The notes below the pieces were generated by a model. That model worked only from the letters and a program-made list of their open reading frames with translations, had not been told where the DNA came from and ran no database searches. A program made the translations under genes and the position numbers. From Azorinus chamasolen (lineage: Eukaryota > Mollusca > Bivalvia > Cardiida > Solecurtidae), in assembly GCA_963576725.1 (NCBI GenBank), contig OY755241.1, forward strand, positions 61,067,071 to 61,131,070: DNA of 64,000 nt, given 5' to 3'. Below are positions 31,985 to 43,331 of this stretch, piece after piece; within the stretch, counting starts at the first letter, position 1, and each line of letters begins with the position of its first letter.

Positions 31985-33512
31985 GTGGCAGAAGAATGCA
32001 TTCCAAAGTCCTCATCAAACCCAAAGAAACCTCCTAAACCGTGGTATGATGATGAATGTAAGGAGGCTATTAGAAAGCGTAAAGCAGCTCTTAGAAAATT
32101 TAAAGTCAGTCCTACTCAGGAAAATTTAAATCATTTTAGAGTATTTAGGGCTAAAGCTCGTCGTACTATCAAGACTGTTAAATCGCAGTCTTGGAAGAAA
32201 TATGTTTCTAAATTAAATTGTCGTTCATCAGTAAAAAAAGGTATGGGATATGGTGCGTAAAATAAGTGGTAAAGGTAAATCCTCTTTTGGACATTTAAAT
32301 GCAGATAATAAAAAAATAACAGATGTAAAAGATATAGCCAATTCCTTAGCTGATGCTTTTGCTAAAAACTCTTCATCAGCTAAGTCTACTCCTGAATTTA
32401 GAAACATTAAAAAGAGTAAAGAAAAGGAAAAACTTAATTTTACCTCTCATAACACTGAAAGCTACAATTTACCTTTTACTGAGAGAGAACTGTTTGATTC
32501 TCTTAATAAATCGCACGATACAGCTGTTGGACCTGATGACATTCATTATCAATTCCTTAAGCACTTGCCTTCAAATTGTATACATGTTCTTTTAGATATT
32601 TTTAACCATATATGGTCAAGTGGTAAATTGCCCAAGTTTTGGAAACAGGCAACAGTTATACCTGTTCCAAAACCAGGGAAAGATAACACAGATCCAAATA
32701 ATTATCGTCCTATAGCCTTGACGAGCTGCGTATGTAAAACTTTAGAGCGCATGATTAACGCAAGACTTGTTTGGTATCTTGAATCCAACAACCTCATTAC
32801 GGAGTATCAAAGTGGATTCAGGAGCCAAAGAAGTACAAATGATCATTTAGTTAGGTTGGAAACATTTATTCGTGAAGCTTTCATCAAGAAGGAGCACTTA
32901 GTTGCTGTCTTCTTTGATCTTGAGAAAGCTTACGATACAACTTGGAAGTATGGCATAATGAAAGACCTTCATGAATCTGGACTTAAAGGTCGACTTCCAG
33001 TTTTTATTGAAAACTTTTTAAATGATAGGGAATTTCAAGTCCGCGTTGGAACTACTCTTTCTGATATGCAAAAACAGGAAATGGGTGTTCCACAAGGAAG
33101 TATTTTGTCAGTTACTCTATTTAATGTTAAAATTAATAATATTGTTCAATCTATTACTAATGACACGGATTGTTCATTGTATGTTGATGACTTTTTAATT
33201 TGTTACCGTTCTAAACACATGCGTACTGTTGAACGTCAACTTCAACAGTCCATTGATAAAGCTCAAAAATGGGCTACTGAAAACGGTTTTAGATTTTCAA
33301 AGTCTAAAACAAATTGTGTGCATTTCTGTCAACTGAGAAAATTCCACAATGACCCGGAGTTGCACTTGAATGGTGATCCCATTCCTGTTGCAGACCAGGC
33401 GAAATTTCTCGGTGTCATTTTTGACAAAAAACTTTCCTTTATACCTCATATTAAATATTTAAAGGCTAAATGCCAGAAAACACTGAAATTGCTTCGCGTT
33501 CTTGCACATACC
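31985..33512 (+). pseudogene. LINE N5 reverse transcriptase fragment
   Basis: Linker and RT domain with FFDLEKAYDT, GVPQGSIL and YVDDFL. One extra A in an A run near 32240 shifts the frame. The copy is cut at 33512 by N6; the open frame runs on into N6's 5' UTR to 33632 and that tail is not genuine. Confidence 0.85.
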
Positions 33513-34131
33513 CCCCCCTGCTGGCGGGGGTTAGAATTCGCCAGCTGCAGAGGGGTAAGATCCCCCCGAATAGGAGCAACCTGTTTGCCGTGGGTTGCGA
33601 CTCGAATCGTCCAGGTGATGGGATCCTGGTAGTTGAGCAAAAGAGCGTCTCTGAGCGTATGACCTCTGATGCAACACACTGCTTTGGCCCTTAACCTGGG
33701 CGCAGACGAGCGGTCAGGCCTGGCCCAGTCTGATCAATCGGCTTACCATGTCTTGCCCAATGATACTTCATATCTTGAGAGTTCGTCATTTCTCTATTAA
33801 ATGACTTATTTTCTCCATTTTAATACATTTCATTAGTTTTGCTAATATTAACTATATGCTGAAGTGTCTTTGAAGGCGGTGGTTTAGGGCTAATCAGGTA
33901 GATTTTGTGTATGGTTGACCAGCGATTCCTGCGTCGATTAACCTATTGGCCAGAAGATGTTCTATTTAGCGGTAGCGCATTGGAGGTACGGCGTTGGCTT
34001 GACTTTGCTATTTATCTGAGTATATCACCCATGTAACCCCGGTGTCTTTCGCTGGAGATATCCCGAAGGCATCCCCTTGTTGGGCTCCGAGGTGGGTGGG
34101 GAGCATGGGTGATGAACTATAATTAAGCGCT
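33513..34131 (+). promoter_or_regulatory. 5' UTR and probable internal promoter of LINE N6
   Basis: About 620 bp of non-coding, relatively GC-rich sequence starting in a C run and ending at the ORF1 ATG. No other copy in the window retains it. LINEs of this group transcribe from an internal promoter at this end, so the start is expected here; no individual motif is convincing. Confidence 0.6.
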
Positions 34132-35395
34132 ATGGCAACCCCCGCCAAAAAACGCTCAAATTCAAATTCAAATACTTTCAAAAGATCACGGAAGGACTCT
34201 GAGTCATCAGAGTTTGACCGTGAACATACCAATCAACCAAAATCGATGAATTATTGGCCAAGATTCTTGGTAATTTGTCCAGTAAATGATGCACAATCTT
34301 TAGCAAAGTTGTCTCCCTTCGCTGTTGCGAAAGCACTGCAGGGACTGGCAGGTGAGCTAAAAGACATAAAAGTTTTACGGTCAGGAAAGATTCTGGTGGA
34401 ATGTGCAAAAAAGCAACAATCTGACAACTTACTTAAAAGTAAAACGTTTGCTGGTATTTCGATACAAGTATCTCCTCATCAGTCCTTGAATTTCTGCAAA
34501 GGAGTTGTGCGAAGCCGTGATCTTCAGCACACCAATGAGGAAGAAATGCTAGCAGAACTTAACAATCAGAATGTTACGGAAGTTAAACGTATCAAGTTTG
34601 TTAGAGACGGTAGAGAAATAGTGACCAATACTTTCATTCTGAAGTTTAACGTCCCGTTCGTTCCACCAAGAATCATGTGTGGCTACTTAAGCCTCGACGT
34701 TGACCCTTTCATTCCAAATCCTCTTCGGTGTTAACTGTCAGAGGTTTGGACATCATAAGGACAAATGTACCAAGAAGTCAATATGTGCCCGTTGTGGTCA
34801 GGAAGATCATGATTCCTCGACCTGTGAAAACCCTGTGCAGTGTTTTAACTGCAAAGGGGATCACTTTGTTTACTCGAAAGAGTGTGCGAAGTGGAAGCAG
34901 GAAAAGGAAATCCAGAGAATTCGTGTTCTACAGAATGTGTCTTTTCCTGAGGCCCGTAAAATTGTGGAAACTTCAAAACCTTCCACAGTTGCGGGCTCAT
35001 CTTATGCAGATAAGGTGAAGGAAAATACATCTAAAATTCAAACTAGGAATGCTGAAACTCAGACAATTATCACCTGGCCACACGGTGCGCCAAATTACAA
35101 AAGTATTTCTGACTCTGTCGTCTCTGGCAAGTCTGACATGGCGGGTCAGGCCACTCAGAGATCACCTCAGAGTCAGAAGAACTCAAACTCCACCCAGAGT
35201 CAGAAAAACTCTAAAAAACATAATGGTAGTGATCCTTCACCAAATGGTAAAGGTAACTCTGTGAAGCTGCACAACACGTATAGCAGCTTGGATGAGGAAG
35301 AAGTGATGGATGTACATACATCCATTGTCCCTTCTTCCAAATCTCCCAAAAAGAAAAAGGAAAAGAAGCTTGTTCCTGTTAAGCCTCCAACCTAA
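34132..35395 (+). pseudogene. LINE N6 ORF1 (nucleic-acid-binding protein), frameshifted
   Basis: The frame from 34132 codes for a basic Ser/Asn-rich start, an RRM-like region, and stops at 34734. A second frame (from 34700) continues with three zinc knuckles: a first one at the break, then CARCGQEDHDSSTC and CFNCKGDHFVYSKEC, then a Gln/Ser/Lys-rich tail to 35395. The break falls inside the first knuckle, where two bases appear to be missing. The product would package the element RNA. ORF2 begins 25 bp later. Confidence 0.8.
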
Positions 35396-35420
35396 CTAAA
35401 TATATTTTCATTAATCAATA

Positions 35421-38400
35421 ATGAAAAATTGCGTAATACAATGGAATTGTAGAGGACTTAAGGCAAATTATAATGAAATTCTTCTGTTGCTGAATAAATA
35501 TGACCCGGCTATAATGTGTCTTCAAGAAACTTTCTTGAAGGACACTGATCAAGTCAACTTCAGAAATTATTCTATTTATAATCATATTTTTAATGACGGT
35601 GAAAGAGCTGCTGGCGGCTCATCAATTATTGTGAACAACTCTGTTGTTCATAGTCTTTTACCTATTAAAACTAATTTACAAGTTGTTACTGTCAGTGTCA
35701 CCCTTCATAAGGTCATTACATTTTGTTCTATATATATTCCACCAAGGACAACAGTTGAAAAGAAAGAACTTGACGCCCTTATTGAACAATTGCCTGCCCC
35801 ATTTATATTATTAGGGGATTTTAACAGCCATAATCCTCTATGGGGATCTACAAATACTAATGCTTTAGGTAAAATTGTTGAGGATTTTGTTGGTGAGCAC
35901 GATTTGTGCATCTCCAACAATAAGTCCCCAACCTATCTTCACCCGGCATCAGGAACCTTTACTTGCATTGATCTTTCTATTTGTTACCCAACCATTTACT
36001 TGGATTATGATTGGAAAGTTGGTGACGACCTATGTGGAAGTGACCACTTTCCAATATTTCTAAACCATATTGCTTCTCCAGTCGAGGAATGTTGTTCCTC
36101 GCTGGAAACTCAAGAAAGCAAATTGGGAAAAGTTTGAAATATTGTGTAGGGAAAAGATTAGATCAGATGTATTTGAAAATAGTGATGACCCCATTGAAAC
36201 ATTTACATCCATTTTATATTCAGTGGCAGAAGAATGCATTCCAAAGTCCTCATCAAACCCAAAGAAACCTCCTAAACCGTGGTATGATGATGAATGTAAG
36301 GAGGCTATTAGAAAGCGTAAAGCAGCTCTTAGAAAATTTAAAGTCAGTCCTACTCAGGAAAATTTAAATCATTTTAGAGTATTTAGGGCTAAAGCTCGTC
36401 GTACTATCAAGACTGTTAAATCGCAGTCTTGGAAGAAATATGTTTCTAAATTAAATTGTCGTTCATCAGTAAAAAAGGTATGGGATATGGTGCGTAAAAT
36501 AAGTGGTAAAGGTAAATCCTCTTTTGGACATTTAAATGCAGATAATAAAAAAATAACAGATGTAAAAGATATAGCCAATTCCTTAGCTGATGCTTTTGCT
36601 AAAAACTCTTCATCAGCTAAGTCTACTCCTGAATTTAGAAACATTAAAAAGAGTAAAGAAAAGGAAAAACTTAATTTTACCTCTCATAACACTGAAAGCT
36701 ACAATTTACCTTTTACTGAGAGAGAATTGTTTGATTCTCTTAATAAATCGCACGATACAGCTGTTGGACCTGATGACATTCATTATCAATTTCTTAAGCA
36801 CTTGCCCTCAAATTGTATGCATGTTCTTTTAGATATTTTTAACCATATATGGTCAAGTGGTAAGTTGCCCAAGTTTTGGAAACAGGCAACAGTTATTCCT
36901 GTTCCAAAACCAGGGAAAGATAACACAGATCCAAATAATTATCGTCCCATAGCCTTGACGAGCTGCGTATGTAAAACTTTAGAGCGCATGATTAACGCAA
37001 GACTTGTTTGGTATCTTGAATCCAACAACCTCATTACGGAGTATCAAAGTGGATTCAGGAGCCAAAGAAGTACAAATGATCATTTAGTTAGGTTGGAAAC
37101 ATTTATTCGCGAAGCTTTCATCAAGAAGGAGCACTTAGTTGCTGTCTTCTTTGATCTTGAGAAAGCTTACGATACAACTTGGAAGTATGGCATAATGAAA
37201 GACCTTCATGAATCAGGACTTAAAGGTCGACTTCCAGTTTTTATTGAAAACTTTTTAAATGATAGGGAATTTCAAGTCCGCGTTGGAACTACTCTTTCTG
37301 ATATGCAAAAACAGGAAATGGGTGTTCCACAAGGAAGTATTTTGTCAGTTACACTATTTAATGTTAAAATTAATAATATTGTTCAATCTATTACTAATGA
37401 CACGGATTGTTCATTGTATGTTGATGACTTTTTAATTTGTTACCGTTCTAAACATATGCGTACTGTTGAACGTCAACTTCAACAGTCCATTGATAAAGCT
37501 CAAAAATGGGCTACTGAAAACGGTTTTAAATTTTCCAAGTCCAAAACAAATTGTGTTCATTTCTGTCAACTGAGAAAATTTCACAATGACCCGGAATTGC
37601 ACTTGAATGGTGATCCCATTCCTGTTGTAGACCAGGCAAAATTTCTCGGTGTCATTTTTGACAAAAAACTTTCCTATATACCTCATATTAAATATTTAAA
37701 GGCTAAATGCCAGAAAACTTTGAAATTGCTTCGCGTTCTTGCACTTACCGAATGGGGTGCAGATCGCAATATAATGCTCAAATTGTATAGAAGTTTAGTG
37801 AGGTCCAAACTGGATTATGGTAGTGTTGTATATGGCGCTGCAAGGAAATCATACTTGCAGATGCTTGATCCAATTCATCACCAAGGTTTACGTTTAGCAT
37901 TGGGTGCCTTTAGGACATCCCCTGCTAAAAGTTTATATGTTGAGGCGAATGAGCCATCACTTTACTCTCGTCGTGAAAAACTATCCATGCAGTATACCTC
38001 TAAATTAGCTTCAAACCCATCAAACCCCGCTCATAAAAATGTTTTTAGACCTAAATATCAACGATTATTTGAATCTAAGGAAAAGGTAATTCCACCTTTC
38101 GGAATACGTATGAAAAACAGTTTTCAAAATAGTGATATAGATTTGTCTTTGGTTGAAAAGACTAAAGTTGAATCTATACCACCTTGGACTATTAAACCAC
38201 CAAAAGTTATCTTTGAACTAACACGGCATAAAAAGTCTGAAACAAGCTCGCTTGAATTCAGTTCTTTTTTAAATGAAATAATTTCAAGATTTGAAGATTA
38301 TGAACAAGTATATACTGATGGTTCAAAAGATGATGAGAGAGTTGCAGCTGCCTTTGTGGCTGATGACTCAGAGACAAAGTTTCGGCTTCCCGATAATGCC

Positions 38401-39097
38401 TCCATTTTTTCAGCAGAGATCAAAGCTATTGACTTAGCTCTTGATTATATTGCTGGAAAATCATATAGAAAACATATAATCTTTTCGGATTCTCTTTCTG
38501 TTTTACAATCTCTGAGTAAATGTTCTTCAAAAAATGTTCTTATTAAAAAACTTGTTTTAAAATACCATGAAATGTCTAATTCAAAAGATGTCATATTTTG
38601 TTGGATACCTAGTCATTGTGGAATACAGGGCAACGAGAAGGCGGACCTTGCAGCGAAGTCTGCCCTTGAATCGCCTGAATCTGATATGAGAATACCGTAT
38701 TCGGATTTCAAACCACAAATTACTAGACATTCTATATAAATGGCAGGAGTCTTGGAATGAGGAAATTCATAACAAGCTCCATGCTGTTAAACCTATTTTA
38801 GGTGAACATTTTTGTTCATGCTTGCCAATTCGGCGTGATGAGGTCGTATTGGCGAGAATAAGAATTGGACATTCTTTTTTAACTCATTCATTTTTACTGA
38901 AAGGTGAAGTTCAACCTGAATGTTTATTTTGTTTTGAGCCTTATACAATTCAGCACATTCTCATTGAATGTCCTGATTTAATCTTAATCAGAGATAGGTT
39001 CTTTCAAGCAGATTCCCTGAGGGAACTGTTTGAGCTGGTAGAAATACCAAAAATATTTGATTTTTTAAACGCCATTAATATATATTCTAAAATTTAA
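35421..39097 (+). pseudogene. LINE N6 ORF2: endonuclease, RT, RNase H, CCHC; two frameshifts
   Basis: Endonuclease: WNCRGL (Asn), CLQETF (Glu), LLGDFNSHNPLWG and GSDHFP. RT: YRPIALTSC, FFDLEKAYDT, GVPQGSILS and LYVDDFLI with the catalytic DD. RNase H: YTDGSKD, SAEIKAIDLAL, FSDSLSVLQ and WIPSHCGIQGNEKADLAA. C terminus: CLFCFEPYTIQHILIEC (C-x2-C-x7-H-x4-C). One extra T near 36091 shifts frame between endonuclease and RT. Two bases are missing near 38729 between RNase H and the terminal knuckle. Other copies have the undamaged base count at each place, so these are private lesions. About 1,225 codons overall, normal for the group. Confidence 0.9.
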
Positions 39098-39286
39098 AAG
39101 GTATATTTTTAGAATGTCGATTATGTTTTGTCCTTATTTTATTTACAATCCTGTTGATCGGGACTGACATTTACATAATCTAGTGAGATTGTCTTTATTT
39201 GATTTCATCATATAGTTTTATTTACATTATTTATTCGGCTCTATATGACCATCAGTGTCGATGGGCCGTAAAACACTATTCATTCA

Positions 39287-40568
39287 TTCTTGCACATACC
39301 GAATGGAGTGCAGATCGCAATGTAATGCTCAAATTGTATAGAAGTTTAGTGAGGTCCAAACTGGATTATGGTAGTGTTGTATATGGCTCTGCAAGGAAAT
39401 CATACTTGCAGATGCTTGATCCAATTCATCACCAAGGTTTACGTTTAGCATTGGGTGCCTTTAGGACATCCCCTGCTAAAAGTTTATATGTTGAGGCGAA
39501 TGAGCCATCACTTTACTCTCGTCGTGAAAAACTATCCATGCAGTATACCTCTAAATTAGCTTCAAATCCATCAAATCCCGCTCATAAAAATGTTTTTAGA
39601 CCTAAATATCAACGTTTATTTGAATCAAAGGAAAAGGTAATTCCACCTTTCGGAATACGTATGAAAAACAGTTTTCAAAATAGTGATATAGATTTGTCTT
39701 TGGTTGAAAAGACTAAAGTTGAATCTATACCACCTTGGACTATTAAACCACCAAAAGTTATCTTTGAACTAACACGGCATAAAAAGTCTGAAACAAGCTC
39801 GCTTGAATTCAGTTCTTTTTTAAATGAAATAATTTCAAGATTTGAAGATTATGAACAAGTTTATACTGATGGTTCAAAAGATGATGGGAGAGTCGCAGCT
39901 GCCTTTGTGGCTGATGACACAGAGACAAAATTTCGGCTTCCTGATAATGCCTCCATTTTTTCAGCAGAGATCAAAGCTATTGATTTAGCTCTTGATTATA
40001 TTGCTGGAAAATCATATAGTAAACATATAATCTTTTCGGATTCTCTTTCTGTTTTACAATCTCTGAGTAAATGTTCTACAAAAAATGTTCTTATTAAAAA
40101 ACTTGTTTTAAAATAGCATGAAATGTCTTATTCAAAAGATGTAATATTTTGTTGGATACCTAGTCATTGTGGAATACAGGGTAACGAGAGGGCGGATCTT
40201 GCAGCGAAGTCTGCGCTTGAATCGCCTGAATCTGATATGAGATTACCGTATTCGGATTTCAAACCACAAATTACTAGACATATTCTATATAAATGGCAGG
40301 ATTCTTGGAATGATGAAATTCATAACAAGCTCCATGCTGTTAAACCTATTTTAGGTGAACATCTTTGTTCATGCTTACCAATTCGGCGTGATGAGGTCGT
40401 ATTGGCGAGAATAAGAATTGGACATTCTTTTTTAACTCATTCATTTTTACTGAAAGGTGAAGTTCAACCTGAATGTTTATTTTGTTTTGAGCCTTATACA
40501 ATTCAGCACATTCTCATTGAATGTCCTGATTTAATCTTAATCAGAGATACGTTCTTTCAAGCAGATTC
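39287..40568 (+). pseudogene. LINE N5 thumb, RNase H and C-terminal region
   Basis: Resumes exactly where 33512 breaks off. RNase H motifs YTDGSKD, SAEIKAIDLAL, FSDSLSVLQ and CWIPSHCGIQ are intact, but a TAC-to-TAG change near 40114 stops the frame. The C-terminal CCHC follows until N7 interrupts at 40568. Confidence 0.85.
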
Positions 40569-41598
40569 TTTTTAAATGAAATAATTTCAAGATTTGAAGA
40601 TTATGAACAAGTTTATACTGATGGTTCAAAAGATGATGAGAGAGTTGCAGCTGCCTTTGTGGCTGATGACTCAGAGACAAAGTTTCGGCTTCCCGATAAT
40701 GCCTCCATTTTTTCAGCAGAGATCAAAGCTATTGACTTAGCTCTTGATTATATTGCTGGAAAATCATATAGTAAACATATAATCTTTTCGGATTCTCTTT
40801 CTGTTTTACAATCTCTGAGTAAATGTTCTTCAAAAAATGTTCTTATTAAAAAACCTGTTTTAAAATACCATGAAATGTCTAATTCAAAAGATGTCATATT
40901 TTGTTGGATACCTAGTCATTGTGGAATACAGGGCAACGAGAAGGCGGACCTTGCAGCGAAGTCTGCCCTTGAATCGCCTGAATCTGATATGAGAATACCG
41001 TATTCGGATTTCAAACCACAAATTACTAGACATATTCTATATAAATGGCAGGAGTCTTGGAATGAGGAAATTCATAACAAGCTCTATGCTGTTAAACCTA
41101 TTTTAGGTGAACATTTTTGTTCATGCTTGCCAATTCGGCGTGATGAGGTCGTATTGGCTAGAATAAGAATTGGACATTCTTTTTTAACTCATTCATTTTT
41201 ACTGAAAGGTGAAGTTCAACCTGAATGTTTATTTTGTTTTGAGCCTTATACAATTCAGCACATTCTCATTGAATGTCCTGATTTAATCTTAATCAGAGAT
41301 AGGTTCTTTCAAGCAGATTCCCTGAGGGAACTGTTTGAGCTGGTAGAAATACCCAAAATATTTGATTTTTTAAAAGCCATTAATATATATTCTAAAATTT
41401 AAAAGGTATATTTTTAGAATGTCGATTATGTTTTGTCCTTATTTTCTTTACAATCCTGTTGATCGGGTCTGACATTTACATAATCTAGTAGTGAGATTGT
41501 CTCTATTTGATTTCATCATCTAGATTTATTAACATTATTTATTCGGCTCTATATGACCATCAGTGTCGATGGGCCGTAAAACACCATTCATTCATTCA
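40569..41598 (+). mobile_element. LINE copy N7, 5'-truncated, inside N5
   Basis: A 1.03-kb copy starting just before the RNase H domain, with RNase H and terminal CCHC open from 40659 to 41402, then the 3' UTR and (ATTC)n. Target duplication TTCAAGCAGATTC at 40556-40568 and 41599-41611. Confidence 0.9.
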
Positions 41599-41886
41599 TT
41601 CAAGCAGATTCCCTGAGGGAACTGTTTGAGCTGGTAGAAATACCAAAAATATTTGATTTTTTAAAAGCCATTAATATATATTCTAAAATTTAAAAGGTAT
41701 ATTTTTAGAATGTCGTTTATGTTTTGTCCTTATTTTATTTACAATCCTGTTGATCGGGACTGACATTTACATAATCTAGTGAGATTGTCTTTATTTGATT
41801 TCATCACATAGTTTTATTTACGTTATTTATTCGGCTCTATATGACCATCAGTGTCGATGGGCCGTAAAACACCATTCATTCATTCA

Positions 41887-42101
41887 TTCCTCCATAAATA
41901 CGCCTTTTTACGCCTCTGGAAAAAAACAATTGTGATAAATAGAGCATTTGCTTCTATATGAGCAAATGCTCTATTTATCATAATGGTATCAAACTACGAA
42001 ATTCTGAAAATTTTGCTTTCCTCTAGTTTTCCTTTCCTTTGCTCTTTTTTGGTAGATTTATTCAGTGGTTGGATAAAAAATAGCATGAGGGAATGGGTTA
42101 A
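41887..42101. mobile_element. Palindromic MITE, family B, right part split by LINE N5
   Basis: Its first ~16 bp (TTAACTCTTTCCTCCA) lie at 31272-31287; the rest is here and ends GAGGGAATGGGTTAA at 42101. About 10.6 kb of LINE DNA separates the pieces. Confidence 0.8.
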
Positions 42102-42204
42102 ATTAATATTCAATTTGTCTATTTACACAAGAACTGAGTTTGTGCAAGACTGACCATACTGTCTGAGCAGTATTTTCCACAAGGAAGGACCACATTGAAA
42201 TTAC

Positions 42205-42913
42205 CTATTCTTGCCATTTTAATGCAAGATAAAATGGCTTGTGATCAGAATAATATGATTCTAAGGTACCTGAATCAAGAATGTGTTTGTGGTCTACATT
42301 TGAATATATGTGGTCCATGCATATACTGTAGTCTGTTGTAACAGTGTTAATCAACTGATCAAACCCATACATGTCTGAGAAAAGCTTCCCTATGGTCTTG
42401 TTAGCAAACCAGTCAAAATTGAAATCCCCAAGAAGTACTAGCCTTTTTGAAGGAGTAGTCATACATTGTGCAACAATCAGCTGACAGTGTGCACAAAAAC
42501 TGAGACAACTTTGAGAAGGAGGCATTTTGTGGTGGGCAGTACACAAAACATACACATATCTTGTTCTGCATTTCAAGCAAACAATACTCTATGCTATTAC
42601 CTTTCTTGAAACAATGAATGTTCACAGTCTCTGTATTCTTGTGGTATATCACAAGACCATGTGGAGTTTCAAGTTTACTGCCAGCAGCAACAATATAACC
42701 ATCAATTGCAAATTTCTCATCTAACTTGTCCCAAAGTCTCGACTCAGCAAAGCCTATTATATCAGCAGAGAGGAGATTTTTGTCTTTAGTAACATCTTCA
42801 AAATGATTCTGTAATGACCTGCAATTTTGAAAGGAAACTTTTGTTACGTCACTCTTTAAAGCATTCAATAAAGGTAAATCTGCAAGTCTCTTTTCACATC
42901 GAAGACGTTCCAT
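42205..42913 (-). pseudogene. Endonuclease (EEP) domain, Helentron- or LINE-derived, frameshifted
   Basis: From 42913: FQNCRSLQNHF (Asn), GFAESRLW (Glu), VYCPPQNAS. After a frame change near 42450: LLGDFNFDWF, MDHIYSN and YYSDHKP to 42205. A nearly complete EEP fold with its catalytic residues but no RT or helicase nearby. The opening block resembles endonucleases at the C terminus of Helentron proteins (from memory). No Helentron terminus was found on its 3' side. Confidence 0.6.
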
Positions 42914-42942
42914 TTCAGTTTAAACCTCTTTTGACACGCTAA

Positions 42943-43331
42943 TTTTTAATCCCCCACCGCATAGCGGAGGGGGGGTTATAGGAATGGCCTTCGTCTGTCT
43001 GTCCGTCTGTCCGTAACAATTTCGTGTCCGCTCAATATCTCCTATACCCCTTGAAGGATTTTCAAGAAACTTGCCTCAAATGTTAACCAAGTTGAGACGA
43101 TGTGCAGAACATATGTGACACATATGTCGGCTCAAGGTCAAGGTCACATTTGAAGGTCAAGGGTTTTAACCTTCAATTTCTATTGCATTTTTGTGTCCGC
43201 TCCATATCTTCTAAACCTTTTGAAGGATTTTCATAAAACTTGAGTCAAATGTTAACCAAATTAAGACGATGTGCAGAACACATGTGGCAGTCATGTCGGC
43301 GGTAAGTTCAAGGTCACATTTGAAGGTCAAG
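42943..43331 (+). mobile_element. HINE-type 5' fragment
   Basis: TTTTTAATCCCCCACCGCATAGCGGAGGGGG hairpin start, GTCTGTCC microsatellite, two ~170-bp units ('gacgatgtgcagaaca' at about 43091 and 43264), cut off by the second LINE remnant at 43331. Confidence 0.65.

Larger units (their letters stand above)
33513..39286 (+). mobile_element. Full-length I-group LINE (copy N6), 5.77 kb
   Basis: Flanked by a 14-bp target duplication, TTCTTGCACATACC, at 33499-33512 and 39287-39300. Order: 5' UTR, ORF1 with CCHC knuckles, ORF2 with apurinic-type endonuclease, reverse transcriptase, RNase H and a C-terminal CCHC, then a 3' UTR ending CGTAAAACACT(ATTC)n. RNase H after the RT places it in the I group (Nimb-like is my guess). 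It sits inside an older copy of the same family. It has single-copy reading-frame breaks at about 34733, 36091 and 38729, so this copy cannot make intact ORF1 or ORF2 protein, but its sequence is nearly identical to its neighbours. Confidence 0.93.
31288..41886 (+). mobile_element. Outer LINE copy N5, split by two later LINE insertions
   Basis: One 5'-truncated copy of the N6 family in three pieces: 31288-33512, 39287-40568 and 41599-41886. It starts within the endonuclease and ends in (ATTC)n. Its target duplication TTCCTCCA lies at 31280-31287 and 41887-41894, inside a palindromic MITE. Lesions: TGA at 31922, one extra A near 32240, TAG near 40114. It carries copy N6 (33513-39286) and copy N7 (40569-41598). 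Confidence 0.9.

Noticed and set aside
32250..33632. RT frame extending past 33512
   Set aside because: The last ~40 codons come from the 5' UTR of the inserted copy N6, not from the RT.
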